Shown: piece after piece, positions 1-8,672 of the stretch | How the letters are laid out: every line of letters begins with the position of its first letter | Numbering within the stretch: the first letter of the stretch is position 1 | Assembly: GCF_015221995.1 (NCBI RefSeq) | Contig: NZ_JADFFM010000001.1 | Location: forward strand, 434,001 to 498,000 | Direction of reading: 5' to 3' | Source of the DNA: Mucilaginibacter boryungensis | GTDB taxonomy: Bacteria; Bacteroidota; Bacteroidia; Sphingobacteriales; Sphingobacteriaceae | DNA length: 64,000 nt | Translations under genes and position numbers: made by a program | Notes under the pieces: generated by a model | What the model was told of the DNA's origin: nothing | What the model saw: the letters and a program-made list of their open reading frames with translations, nothing else | The model's database searches: none

Positions 1-1
1 A

Positions 2-1126
2 GCCTATTTGCGCTGGAAAACCGTATCTGCTTATGCTTCTTATCTTAATAAAGCATTTGAAGATGAAAGCTTCCGCTTTAGCGGCAAAGTGCTGGCGGGG
101 CGCAAAGAGCAGCTTCCACGTATTAAACGAGTAACCGATACCGAAAACCAACTGATGGGCGAACTATTGGGACAATTATTTGTGAAGGAGTATTTCCCTC
201 AGGCATCAAAGGTGCGCTATAATCAAATGGTGGAAGCCATGCGCCAGTCATACCGCGAGCATATTGCCAAACTGGATTGGATGAGCCCCGCAACCAAACA
301 AAAAGCGCTGGCCAAACTCAACGCTATTCATCCTAAAGTGGGTTACCCGGATAAGTGGAAAGATTTTTCGACACTGGAGATTGATCGTGTATCTTATGCC
401 GGAAACGTAATGCGTGCCAGGCACTGGGCTTATTTGAATAACATTAATAAACTTGGTAAACCGGTTGACCATACCGAGTGGGGGATGACACCACAAACTT
501 ATAATGCCAGCTATAGCCCGTCTAACAACGAGATCACCCTGCCGGCAGCTCAGTTTATGATACCGGGCATTAAGGATGCTGACGTAGATGACGCTGTTGC
601 TTATGGCTATGCTGCAGCATCAACCATTGGCCACGAAATTACCCATGGCTTTGATGATCAGGGTCGCCAGTTTGACGCTAAAGGAAACCTGAAAAGCTGG
701 TGGAGCAAGCTGGATTCAGCTAAATTTACCCAGCGTGCGCAAATGTTAGTAAACCAGTTTAACGGTTACGTAGTGCTGGATAGCCTGCATATAAACGGCA
801 AAGCTACCCTGGGTGAAAACATTGCCGACCTGGGCGGCATTGTATTAGGTATTGACGCGTTTAAAAAAACCAAACAATATAAAGAAGGCAGAAAGATAAA
901 CGGGCTTACGCCTATGCAGCGTTTCTTTTTGGGCTATGCTTTGGGCTGGTTGGGCCATACCCGCGATGAAGCCCTGGCTAATCAAATACTAACCGATGTA
1001 CACTCGCCCGGGTTTTTACGTGTGAACGGGCCGTTTACCGACGTGCCCGAATTTTATACCGCTTTCAATATTAAAAAAGGCGATAAAATGTGGCTTGACC
1101 CGGATAAACGGGTACGGATCTGGTAG
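2..1126 (+). CDS. M13 family zinc metallopeptidase (PepO/neprilysin-like), 5'-truncated
   Basis: This is the C-terminal part of an M13 endopeptidase; the open frame enters from the left window edge, so the true start and any signal peptide lie outside (the TTG at 8 is only an internal codon). The zinc motif HEITH is at nt 632-646, followed by the third-ligand block ENIADLGG at about nt 815-838. An LRWKT segment at the very start matches the family's alpha-domain. The protein ends in the RVRIW tail typical of M13 enzymes. Bacterial members are normally exported lipoproteins that cut short peptides in the periplasm. It is followed by a gap of about 125 bp with no clear terminator. The family call is secure; the substrate is unknown. 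Confidence 0.93.
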   Translation, partial: AYLRWKTVSAYASYLNKAFEDESFRFSGKVLAGRKEQLPRIKRVTDTENQLMGELLGQLFVKEYFPQASKVRYNQMVEAMRQSYREHIAKLDWMSPATKQKALAKLNAIHPKVGYPDKWKDFSTLEIDRVSYAGNVMRARHWAYLNNINKLGKPVDHTEWGMTPQTYNASYSPSNNEITLPAAQFMIPGIKDADVDDAVAYGYAAASTIGHEITHGFDDQGRQFDAKGNLKSWWSKLDSAKFTQRAQMLVNQFNGYVVLDSLHINGKATLGENIADLGGIVLGIDAFKKTKQYKEGRKINGLTPMQRFFLGYALGWLGHTRDEALANQILTDVHSPGFLRVNGPFTDVPEFYTAFNIKKGDKMWLDPDKRVRIW

Positions 1127-1251
1127 GACCTGGATTTGCTTGATTAAAGGATTAAATTGATTTAGGGATAACAGAATTTAAATGCTGTAGTCCCTTTTTA
1201 TTTTAAAATTCTACTTAACAGAATATTTATCTTGTCATCCAATAAATCTGC

Positions 1252-1890
1252 TTGATTGTGGTTCAGTCATTGTTACACTCATTAGCTACTTACTGGCACC
1301 AGCTAAGCTGGCTGGAAATAATAGCTGTTATTACCGGCTTGCTGTGCGTTTACCTGGCGGCTGTTAATAATATCTGGAACTGGCCTATTGCAATCATCAG
1401 TACGGTTATTACGGTTTATGTGATGGCAACGCGGGCGCTTTATGCGGATATGTTGCAGTACACTTATTTAACCGGGATTAATATTTACGGCTGGTATGTT
1501 TGGAGCCATAAAAGCAATGCGGAGGATAAACGTCCTGTAATATCCATATCGCGCAAGCAAATTTTGTGGACTTTAGGGGCTGTAATTTTTATTACCCCCG
1601 CATTAGGTTTTGCGTTAATAACCTTTGCTGATAAGCTGCATTACCAGCCACCCGCATTCCCTTATCTTGATAGTTTTTGCACCGTAGTTAGTTTGGCGGC
1701 CCAAATATTAATGGCGCGTAAGGTTTTGGAAAACTGGTTGATATGGGTATTCGTTGATATTATTTATGTGATCATTTACAGTATAAAAGACCTCGAAGTC
1801 TATGCTTTTATGTTTGTCATTTACATCATTATTGCCGTTATAGGGTATTTTGACTGGCGGAAGGTGTTGAGAACGCAGTTGCAGTCATAA
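1252..1890 (+). CDS. pnuC: PnuC-family vitamin permease (nicotinamide riboside transporter)
   Basis: A seven-helix inner-membrane transporter of 212 residues. The stretch WNWPIAIIS near residue 42 and the INIYGWYVW segment near residue 77 are the PnuC hallmarks. Family members import nicotinamide riboside by facilitated diffusion with intracellular kinase trapping; related PnuT proteins carry thiamine. I see no TPP riboswitch and no thiamine or NadR-like kinase gene beside it, so nicotinamide riboside is the default but the vitamin is not proven. The start is a TTG and is uncertain by several codons. It converges on pepT with a 34-bp gap. Confidence 0.85.
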   Translation: MIVVQSLLHSLATYWHQLSWLEIIAVITGLLCVYLAAVNNIWNWPIAIISTVITVYVMATRALYADMLQYTYLTGINIYGWYVWSHKSNAEDKRPVISISRKQILWTLGAVIFITPALGFALITFADKLHYQPPAFPYLDSFCTVVSLAAQILMARKVLENWLIWVFVDIIYVIIYSIKDLEVYAFMFVIYIIIAVIGYFDWRKVLRTQLQS

Positions 1891-1924
1891 AAGTAGCAGG
1901 TGCATATTAGTTGCGCTACTGCCA

Positions 1925-3175
1925 CTAACTACGCTCTTCCCAAACCATGCACAAATGCAATATGGTTTGCACAGCTTTTTGCATATCCTGTACCGATACC
2001 CACTCCTGCCGCCCATGAAAAGCATGTTCGCCAGCGAAAATGTTAGGACAGGGCAGCCCCATAAACGACAGTCGAGAACCATCTGTACCGCCACGGATAC
2101 TTTGTAAATGTGGCTGCATACCTGCGCGCCTGATGGCTTCTATGCCATATTCGGTTATGTGCGGGTATTTATCCAGCACCTGTTTCATGTTACGGTATTG
2201 GGGTTTAATAATTAAGTTATAGCTTGAACCCGGAAATTGCTGCAATACTTTCTCCGTAATAATCCGTATCACGTTGGCGTGGTCGTCCAGTTTGGCATCT
2301 TCAAAATCGCGGATGATAAATTCTATTTCGGCTTGTTCCACGTGTCCTTTAATGCCAACAGGATGCACAAAACCCTGTTTGTCGCTAGTGCCTTCGGGCG
2401 ATAGGTCAAACGGCAGGGCGGCAACAATTTGCCCGGCAATTTTTATAGCGCTTTCCATATTGCCTTTAGCAAAACCCGGGTGCGCACTCACACCGTTTAT
2501 AATTAATTTGGCGCCATCGGCGCTAAAGGTTTCATTCTCTATATGCCCGGCGCTTTCGCCATCTATGGTGTAGCCGGCAAAGGCGCCCAGCTTAGCAATA
2601 TCGGCCTTATCTACCCCGCGGCCAATCTCTTCATCAGGTGTGAACAATATCCTGATCTTGCCATGCTTTATTTCAGGATGATTGATGAGTTGGTAGCAGG
2701 CATCCATAATTTCGGCAACTCCCGCTTTATTATCGGCCCCTAAAAGGGTTGTCCCGCTGGCGGTAATAATATCGTTCCCTATTTGGTTTTTAAGATCAGG
2801 ATGCTCGCTTAGCTGTAAAACCTGGGTAGTGTCATCTGGTAATATCAAATCCTGCCCCTGGTAATTATAATGAATGATGGGCTTAACGCCTGCGCCGCTG
2901 CAATCGGGTGCAGTATCCATGTGCGAGCAGAAACAGATAACCGGCACATCCTTATCTGTGTTGGATGGAATGGTGGCATAAATATATCCATATTCATCTA
3001 AATGCGCGTCTGTTACGCCCATTTCCAGTAGCTCCTGCACCAGCAAACGGCCCAGGTCTTTCTGTTTTTGTGTAGATGGGCAGGTTGGCGATTCCGGGTC
3101 GGATTGCGTATCTATTATCACATAACGCAAAAATCTTTCAGCTGCCGTAAATCGTAAATCATCTAAATTCATCAT
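1925..3175 (-). CDS. pepT: Peptidase T (tripeptide aminopeptidase)
   Basis: A 416-residue M20B zinc aminopeptidase that releases the N-terminal residue from tripeptides in the cytoplasm. Metal and catalytic residues are visible: SHMDT (His85, Asp87), GADNKAG (Asp148), DEEIG (Glu182/Glu183) and the C-terminal GEHAFHG histidine. The RGGTDGS segment is also typical of PepT. Length matches the family (about 410). Start chosen at the ATG-ATG pair; the second ATG would be equally acceptable. Transcribed alone and leftward, convergent with pnuC. Confidence 0.95.
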   Translation of the reverse strand: MMNLDDLRFTAAERFLRYVIIDTQSDPESPTCPSTQKQKDLGRLLVQELLEMGVTDAHLDEYGYIYATIPSNTDKDVPVICFCSHMDTAPDCSGAGVKPIIHYNYQGQDLILPDDTTQVLQLSEHPDLKNQIGNDIITASGTTLLGADNKAGVAEIMDACYQLINHPEIKHGKIRILFTPDEEIGRGVDKADIAKLGAFAGYTIDGESAGHIENETFSADGAKLIINGVSAHPGFAKGNMESAIKIAGQIVAALPFDLSPEGTSDKQGFVHPVGIKGHVEQAEIEFIIRDFEDAKLDDHANVIRIITEKVLQQFPGSSYNLIIKPQYRNMKQVLDKYPHITEYGIEAIRRAGMQPHLQSIRGGTDGSRLSFMGLPCPNIFAGEHAFHGRQEWVSVQDMQKAVQTILHLCMVWEERS

Positions 3176-3253
3176 ATTATACTACAACATTAAAGATGTT
3201 ATTTTATTTTTGAGCATATTTAAACAATTTCGATTGATTATAACCCCAAAGCA

Positions 3254-3958
3254 TTGAAAAAAATTACCCTGATCATTTGTTTGTTGGTTATCTGTGTTGC
3301 TGCGAAAGCACAATACAATTATGCCGAATTTGGTGTGGGGGGCGGCTACGGAACAACCAAACCATATGCCGATTTGAAGGTGAGCGATACCAACAAGGAA
3401 ATGTATTTCAACTTGTTTTATAATTACAGCCCATACTTACCTTTTGCATTTGAAATGCAACTGGGCAGATTATCTGGCGGCGATAATGCAACAGATCCAT
3501 CGCACCGCTACTTTATAAACAACTACCTGGCTTTTAATATCCATGGCGACCTACAATTGGGCGAGATAACCGATTATGAAGGCGATTTTTTTATGGAGCG
3601 GATGAAAGGACTGTATATGGGTTTTGGCATAGGCGCAATTTTCAATAGTATCAGCGATATCAGGCGTTATGCAGCCAATGATCCGACCTATTTGTTCCCG
3701 GGAAAAGACCACTCCATTAACGCCCTGATACCTGTTAGGTTTGGCTACGAGTTTAAAATATATAATAGTAACGATGAGCCATTTGCGTGTATAGATTTCA
3801 CTTATACCCACAATTTTACCTTTGCCGAAGGGTTAGATGGCTACGCCGATCCGAGCAGCAAGTTTAAAAATAACTCGCAGGATATGTTTAGGGCTATTAC
3901 TGTGGGGATAAAAATCAATTTTGGCAATACAGCTACCTACATTAAATCAATACGTTAA
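3254..3958 (+). CDS. Predicted outer-membrane beta-barrel protein
   Basis: A 234-residue protein with a Sec signal peptide (hydrophobic run then AKAQ cleavage site at about residue 20) and alternating polar/aromatic strands (GVGGGYG, FNLFYNYS, GFGIGAIF, RFGYEFK) ending in a barrel-like strand (AITVGIKINF). I do not recognise a specific family; it resembles the small porin-like barrels common in Bacteroidota. The start codon is TTG and is fixed by the signal peptide. A TATTTTTG box at 3205-3212 could serve as its -7 promoter element. The MmcQ gene follows after 9 bp and may be co-transcribed. Confidence 0.75.
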   Translation: MKKITLIICLLVICVAAKAQYNYAEFGVGGGYGTTKPYADLKVSDTNKEMYFNLFYNYSPYLPFAFEMQLGRLSGGDNATDPSHRYFINNYLAFNIHGDLQLGEITDYEGDFFMERMKGLYMGFGIGAIFNSISDIRRYAANDPTYLFPGKDHSINALIPVRFGYEFKIYNSNDEPFACIDFTYTHNFTFAEGLDGYADPSSKFKNNSQDMFRAITVGIKINFGNTATYIKSIR

Positions 3959-3967
3959 GCATCAACT

Positions 3968-4327
3968 GTGAATATTGAAGTATTACGCGAATACTGTATC
4001 GACAAACCGGGTGTAACCGAAGGTTTCCCCTTTGGTGAAGATACGCTGGTTTTTAAAGTAGGCGGCAAGCTATTTTTACTGATCGGCCTTGCCGAAGCCA
4101 ACCGCTTTAATGTGAAATGCGATCCGGAATGGGCTGTTGAATTGCGCGAGCGCCATAACGAAGTGAAGCCGGGCTATCACATGAATAAAATTCACTGGAA
4201 TACGGTTTACATGGACGGTGCACTTACCGAAAATCAGTTGCGCGAAATGATAGATCACTCGTATAACCTGGTATTCAAAAGTCTATCAAAGATATTACAA
4301 GCCGAAATTTCAGCAAATCAACAATAA
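3968..4327 (+). CDS. MmcQ/YjbR family protein
   Basis: A 119-residue single-domain protein with the YjbR pattern: N-terminal KPGVTEGFPFGEDTLVFKV, a central FNVKCDPEWAVELRE segment and the HWNTVYMDG strand. The fold is CyaY-like; members are annotated as DNA-binding, but the biochemical role is not established. The GTG start follows the upstream barrel gene by 9 bp, and the M14 peptidase gene begins 16 bp after its stop, so the genes probably share a transcript. Family call firm, function unknown. Confidence 0.88.
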   Translation: MNIEVLREYCIDKPGVTEGFPFGEDTLVFKVGGKLFLLIGLAEANRFNVKCDPEWAVELRERHNEVKPGYHMNKIHWNTVYMDGALTENQLREMIDHSYNLVFKSLSKILQAEISANQQ

Positions 4328-4343
4328 ACCCGTACTTTTTACT

Positions 4344-6092
4344 ATGAAAAAAATCCTGACCGTGCTAATGGTTACTATAGTAACCATTACCGCCTATGCG
4401 CAATTAACCCCGTTTGAATTAAGCAAGGATAAAAACTATACAGCCACCTATGCCCAGGTAATTAGCTATTACCAGAAACTGAGCAAGCAACACCCGCAAA
4501 TGAAGCTGATAAACTACGGTATGACGGATATTGGTAAACCCTTAACACTTGTAATACTTTCCAAAGATAAGATGTTTGATCCGGCACTGATAAAAAAGCA
4601 AAACAAACGGGTATTGCTTATTAATAACGGGATACACCCCGGCGAGCCGGAAGGCATTGATGCCAGTATGATGCTGGTGCGCGACCTGCTGACAAAAAAC
4701 CAACTGCCCAACGATGTGGTACTATGTTTTATAGCAGTTTATAATATTGATGGCTGCCTTAACCGTGGGCTTTCACGTGTGAGTCAGAACGGGCCCGAGG
4801 CTTATGGCTTCCGCGGGAATTACCGAAATTTGGATCTAAACCGCGATTTTATAAAAGCCGACAGCCGCAACGCGTTAGCCTTTATGAAAATATTGAACAC
4901 CTGGAACCCCGAAGTTTTTTTAGATAATCACACCAGCGACGGTGCCGATTATCAGTATATAATGACCTTGATAGAAACGCAGAAAGATAAACAAAACCCT
5001 ATTCTGGCTGATTATACCAGTAAAACCTTATCGCCCGAGTTATATAAGCGCATGAAGCAAACCGGTTACGAAATGATCCCTTATGTGGAAGGTGGTCGTG
5101 GTGGTACGCCCGATTCGGGGATTGTGGCTTACCTGGAAACCCCGCGATATGCTACCGGCTATACTGCGCAACACAATATCATTAGCTACATTACTGAAAC
5201 ACACATGCTGAAACCTTTTGACAAACGCGTTTATGGCACTTACAATTTTATGCAACACCTCATCAGTATAGTGCAGCGCGACCATAAACTAATTGGTGAA
5301 TTGAAACACCGGGCCGATGAGCAGGTGAGCAAACAAACCAGCTTTGCCATGAACTGGGAACTGGATGCCAGCCGTTACGATACGATCACTTTTAAAGGTT
5401 ATGCCGCCCTGCACAAACCCAGCGAGGTAAGCGGCATGAGCCGTTTATACTACGACCGTAGCAAACTGTGGACTCGCACCATAAAATACTATAACACTTA
5501 TAAAGTAACCCAAACCGTTGATAAGCCCATGGCTTATGTGATCCCGCAGGCCTGGGGCAAAATTATCGACCTGTATAAGCTGAATAATGTGGTGATGCAC
5601 CAACTGGCGCATGATACAACTGTGGGCGTGCAGATGTATTACATAGGTGATTTTCGCAACGGCCAGCGTCCGTACGAGGGGCATTACCTACATAGCGGTG
5701 TGCAGCTAAAACCAACCGACCAGAAAGTTAAATTTTATGTCGGCGACTATGTGGTATACACTAACCAGCCACTTAACCGTTATATTGTTGAAACACTGGA
5801 ACCACAGGGCGTCGACTCGTTTTTTGCGTGGAACTTTTTCGATTCGGTGTTGGGGCAAAAGGAAGGTTATTCGGATTATGTATTTGAAGATACTGCAGCC
5901 GAATATCTGAGGAAAAACCCCGATGTGCGCAAAAAACTGGAAGAAGAAAAAGCGAAAAACCCGCAACTGGCAGGCAGTGGCCGGGCGCAATTGAACTGGG
6001 TATACAACAACTCGCCTTATGCCGAGAAAACATACCAGCGCTACCCGGTAGGCCGTGTAACAACCGATATTAAATTTGACTTTGTTAGATAA
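4344..6092 (+). CDS. Exported M14 family zinc carboxypeptidase
   Basis: 582 residues beginning with a clear signal peptide (MKKILTVLMVTIVTITAYAQ). The zinc motif HPGEPEG (HxxE) is near residue 98, the Asn-Arg pair NLDLNRDF near 163, the third ligand in FLDNHTSDG near 194, and a general-base Glu is probable in the ETPRYATGY or ITETHML segments. This architecture fits M14-like peptidases that trim C-terminal residues from peptides or peptidoglycan stems in the periplasm. About 300 further residues follow the catalytic domain and are not assigned. The rhomboid gene starts at the base after its stop codon, which suggests translational coupling. Confidence 0.9.
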   Translation: MKKILTVLMVTIVTITAYAQLTPFELSKDKNYTATYAQVISYYQKLSKQHPQMKLINYGMTDIGKPLTLVILSKDKMFDPALIKKQNKRVLLINNGIHPGEPEGIDASMMLVRDLLTKNQLPNDVVLCFIAVYNIDGCLNRGLSRVSQNGPEAYGFRGNYRNLDLNRDFIKADSRNALAFMKILNTWNPEVFLDNHTSDGADYQYIMTLIETQKDKQNPILADYTSKTLSPELYKRMKQTGYEMIPYVEGGRGGTPDSGIVAYLETPRYATGYTAQHNIISYITETHMLKPFDKRVYGTYNFMQHLISIVQRDHKLIGELKHRADEQVSKQTSFAMNWELDASRYDTITFKGYAALHKPSEVSGMSRLYYDRSKLWTRTIKYYNTYKVTQTVDKPMAYVIPQAWGKIIDLYKLNNVVMHQLAHDTTVGVQMYYIGDFRNGQRPYEGHYLHSGVQLKPTDQKVKFYVGDYVVYTNQPLNRYIVETLEPQGVDSFFAWNFFDSVLGQKEGYSDYVFEDTAAEYLRKNPDVRKKLEEEKAKNPQLAGSGRAQLNWVYNNSPYAEKTYQRYPVGRVTTDIKFDFVR

Positions 6093-6701
6093 ATGGAATA
6101 CTTAACCTTAGCACCTGTTGCATCGGCAATTTTTGTAATCACGCTTATTATTAGCCTTTTGGCTTTCTCAAGCGAAAGTTTAATGAGTAAATTAATACTT
6201 CATCCTTACAGCATTTACCGGGGCGAAAAAACGTATACTATTATTACCAGTGGCTTTATACATAAAGATTGGACACACCTGATCTTTAATATGATATCGT
6301 ACTTCTTTTTTGCTTTCCGATTAGAAGCCTATCTGGGCCATTGGCAATTTGCGTTACTGTATATGGTAAGTTTGGTTTTTAGCGATTTACCCAGTATAGT
6401 AAAGCATAAAGATGATTACTGGTACCATAGTCTTGGCGCTTCGGGGGCTATTAGCGCGGTAATATTTAGCGGTATATTATTCGATCCCCGCAGCAGCATG
6501 TATATCATGTTTTTACCTATACCCATCCCATCGTGGTTATTTGGTATTTTATACCTGGTTTATTGCTGGTATGCCTCAAAACAATCCCGCGATGCTATTA
6601 ACCACGACGCCCACTTTTTCGGCGCTATCAGCGGCATTTTTATCACCATTATTTTGTATCATCAAATTATACCTCATTTTCTGCAACAGTTTGGATTATA
6701 A
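6093..6701 (+). CDS. Rhomboid family intramembrane serine protease
   Basis: A 202-residue polytopic membrane protein with the full rhomboid catalytic set: GFIHKDWTHLIFNM (oxyanion His/Asn loop), GASG with the nucleophile Ser117, and the catalytic His174 in DAHFFG. Six hydrophobic segments fit the minimal rhomboid core. It would cleave single-pass membrane proteins within the bilayer. The ATG abuts the TAA of the M14 peptidase gene. The substrate is not indicated by context. Confidence 0.93.
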   Translation: MEYLTLAPVASAIFVITLIISLLAFSSESLMSKLILHPYSIYRGEKTYTIITSGFIHKDWTHLIFNMISYFFFAFRLEAYLGHWQFALLYMVSLVFSDLPSIVKHKDDYWYHSLGASGAISAVIFSGILFDPRSSMYIMFLPIPIPSWLFGILYLVYCWYASKQSRDAINHDAHFFGAISGIFITIILYHQIIPHFLQQFGL

Positions 6702-6722
6702 CTATACTAAACCAATTATCAT

Positions 6723-7076
6723 ATGAAGTTTTTATCACTCGAACCATTTGTACCTTCAGGCAGTAATTTTGAAGGTTCGAAGCAGTTTTTCCTGGAATTG
6801 GGGTTTCATATCAACTGGGAAGTAAATGGCTATGCCGGCTTACAGCGCGATGAATGCCGGTTTATTTTGCAAGCTTATGATCATAAAGATTTTGCTGAAA
6901 ACTTTATGCTGAGTGTAAAAGTTGATAATGTAGATGCGTTTAGAAATGATGTGCTCGATAAGAAACTGCCCGAAAAATATGGCATTCGCATTGGCCAGAT
7001 TACAAAGCAGCCCTACGGCCGCGAAGTAAATATTATAGATATCGCAGGTGTTTGCTGGCATTTTGTTGAACAATAA
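6723..7076 (+). CDS. VOC (glyoxalase/bleomycin-resistance) fold protein
   Basis: A 117-residue protein with one vicinal-oxygen-chelate module: an N-terminal FVPSGSNFEGSKQFF strand-helix, the central LSVKVDNVDAFRND element and the C-terminal PYGREVNIIDIAGVCWHF, where REVNIIDIAG is the usual VOC metal-side strand. Such proteins bind metals or small ligands as dimers; the reaction cannot be told from sequence. It follows the rhomboid gene by 21 bp and is likely the last gene of that transcript. Confidence 0.82.
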   Translation: MKFLSLEPFVPSGSNFEGSKQFFLELGFHINWEVNGYAGLQRDECRFILQAYDHKDFAENFMLSVKVDNVDAFRNDVLDKKLPEKYGIRIGQITKQPYGREVNIIDIAGVCWHFVEQ

Positions 7077-7119
7077 CACAGTTGTTACAGCCCTGCTTAC
7101 AATAAATTTAAACTTATTG

Positions 7120-7149
7120 TTGCTATTACTGTCCTACTTGTTATATTTG
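7120..7149 (+). promoter_or_regulatory. Promoter of the ApbE-DUF2271/PepSY operon
   Basis: TTG at 7120-7122, a 19-bp spacer and TATATTTG at 7142-7149 match the Bacteroidota primary-sigma consensus (TTTG at -33, TAnnTTTG at -7). The start codon of the flavin-transferase gene lies 26 bp downstream. Confidence 0.7.
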
Positions 7150-7175
7150 TCATTATTTATAATCATTCTAAATAG

Positions 7176-8672
7176 ATGAAACCATTCTTAACATTTCTTG
7201 TAGGTTGCTTCTTGCTGCTGGTGTGCAGTAACTTCAAAGTCCCGTCAAATAAAACGCGCATGTATGTATCTGATTACGAAAATGTTCTCGGTACATCATT
7301 AGAGATAAAGGTCTCAGCCGTATCCCAGGCCCAGGCCACCGTTGCGGAAGATGCCGCAATGGCTGAAATTGACCGCCTGAATAACATATTAAGCGGCTAC
7401 AACTCAAAAAGTGAGTTTCGCCAATGGATAAGTGGTACAAACGAGGCTGTAAAAGTATCACCCGAATTATTTGAAGTATTAAACTTGTTTGATAAATGGC
7501 ATGCCCAAACCAACGGCGCGCTTGATGCATCGGCGGAAGTTGTAGGCAAAGTATGGAAAGCCGGCGCAGCCCGCAACCAAATGCCAACCCAAGAAGAAAT
7601 TAACGCGGCTTTAACCCAGGTAAAACAACCGCACTGGCAATTAGATGAAACCAGCAAAACCGCTACTCACCTGGATAACGCAGCACTAATGCTTAACACT
7701 TTTACCAAAAGTTATGTGATGAACAAGGCTTGCGAGGCTGCTATGGCTACCAGCGGCGTTAGCGCTATTGTACTGAATATAGGCGGCGACATTATGGTTC
7801 TTGGCGAACATACCGAGCAAATCAACATAGCCAATCCTAAAGCCGACGCCGAGAATGACGCCCCGGTTGTGATGATAAACATCAGCAATAAAACTGTGGC
7901 TACCAGCGGTAATTATCGCCGCGGCGAAATGATACAGGGCAAATGGTATTCGCACATTGTCGATCCGCGTACGGGTAAACCAGCCGGCGAAGTAATTAGC
8001 GCTACCGTTGTAGCGCCGAATGCGGTTGATGCCGGAGCATTAGCCACTGCTTTAAACGTTACCGGCGCTGTTGAAGGTGTTAAATTAATGGAAAGGAACC
8101 CTGAAGCGGAATATATGATGATAATCGCCAACGGTAAACGTATAGAGAGCAAGGGCTGGAAAGCTATGGAAATCGCTGCTTCCGCACCGGTTGTTAAAAC
8201 ATCGGCCAAAGACAAAACCTGGGATCCGAAATATGAACTAAGCATCAATATCGAACTTGCACAAATTGAAGGCATGCGCGTACACCGCCCGTACCTGGCG
8301 GTTTGGGTAGTTGATGCAGATAAAAAACCCGTACGCAGTATAGCATTATGGTATAATAAGCCCCGTTATTTGAATGATATGCGTGCCTGGTACAGTGCTT
8401 ATTATGATGAATTTACTTCAAACAGCAACAATATAAGCTCAACAACCAGCGCTACCCGTGGCCCGGGCAAATACACTTTAAAGTGGGACGGTAAAAACGA
8501 TAAAGGCGAGTTTGTTAAGCAAGGCAAATACACCATTTATATTGAGGCTGCCAGGGAGCACGGCACTTACCAGTTAATTACACAGGATATGGATTTTAAA
8601 AAACCTGAGCAAATTACCTTAACTCCAAATACTGAAATTGCAGCAGCTTCATTAGATTATCATAAAAAATAA
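7176..8672 (+). CDS. FAD:protein FMN transferase (ApbE) fused to a DUF2271 domain
   Basis: 498 residues. After an export signal (about residues 1-20; the Cys18 context is a poor lipobox), residues 30-340 form an ApbE domain with LNIGGDIMVLG near 205, HIVDPRTGKPA near 262 and the DAGALATAL metal-site segment near 290. ApbE moves FMN from FAD onto Thr/Ser of exported redox proteins. Residues 345-480 match DUF2271 (RPYLAVWVVDADKKPVRS, then PGKYTLKWDGKNDKGEFV, then YTIYIEAAREHGTYQL). Residues 421-427 read SSTTSAT, a position where DUF2271 proteins often carry a DxxSGAT-like flavinylation site, so the enzyme may modify its own tail at Thr427 (inference). The PepSY gene overlaps its stop by one base. 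Confidence 0.9.
   Translation: MKPFLTFLVGCFLLLVCSNFKVPSNKTRMYVSDYENVLGTSLEIKVSAVSQAQATVAEDAAMAEIDRLNNILSGYNSKSEFRQWISGTNEAVKVSPELFEVLNLFDKWHAQTNGALDASAEVVGKVWKAGAARNQMPTQEEINAALTQVKQPHWQLDETSKTATHLDNAALMLNTFTKSYVMNKACEAAMATSGVSAIVLNIGGDIMVLGEHTEQINIANPKADAENDAPVVMINISNKTVATSGNYRRGEMIQGKWYSHIVDPRTGKPAGEVISATVVAPNAVDAGALATALNVTGAVEGVKLMERNPEAEYMMIIANGKRIESKGWKAMEIAASAPVVKTSAKDKTWDPKYELSINIELAQIEGMRVHRPYLAVWVVDADKKPVRSIALWYNKPRYLNDMRAWYSAYYDEFTSNSNNISSTTSATRGPGKYTLKWDGKNDKGEFVKQGKYTIYIEAAREHGTYQLITQDMDFKKPEQITLTPNTEIAAASLDYHKK

Noticed and set aside
1127..1251. TPP riboswitch upstream of pnuC that would imply thiamine transport
   Set aside because: The gap holds neither the CTGAGA nor the ACCTGATCTGG-like core of the THI element.
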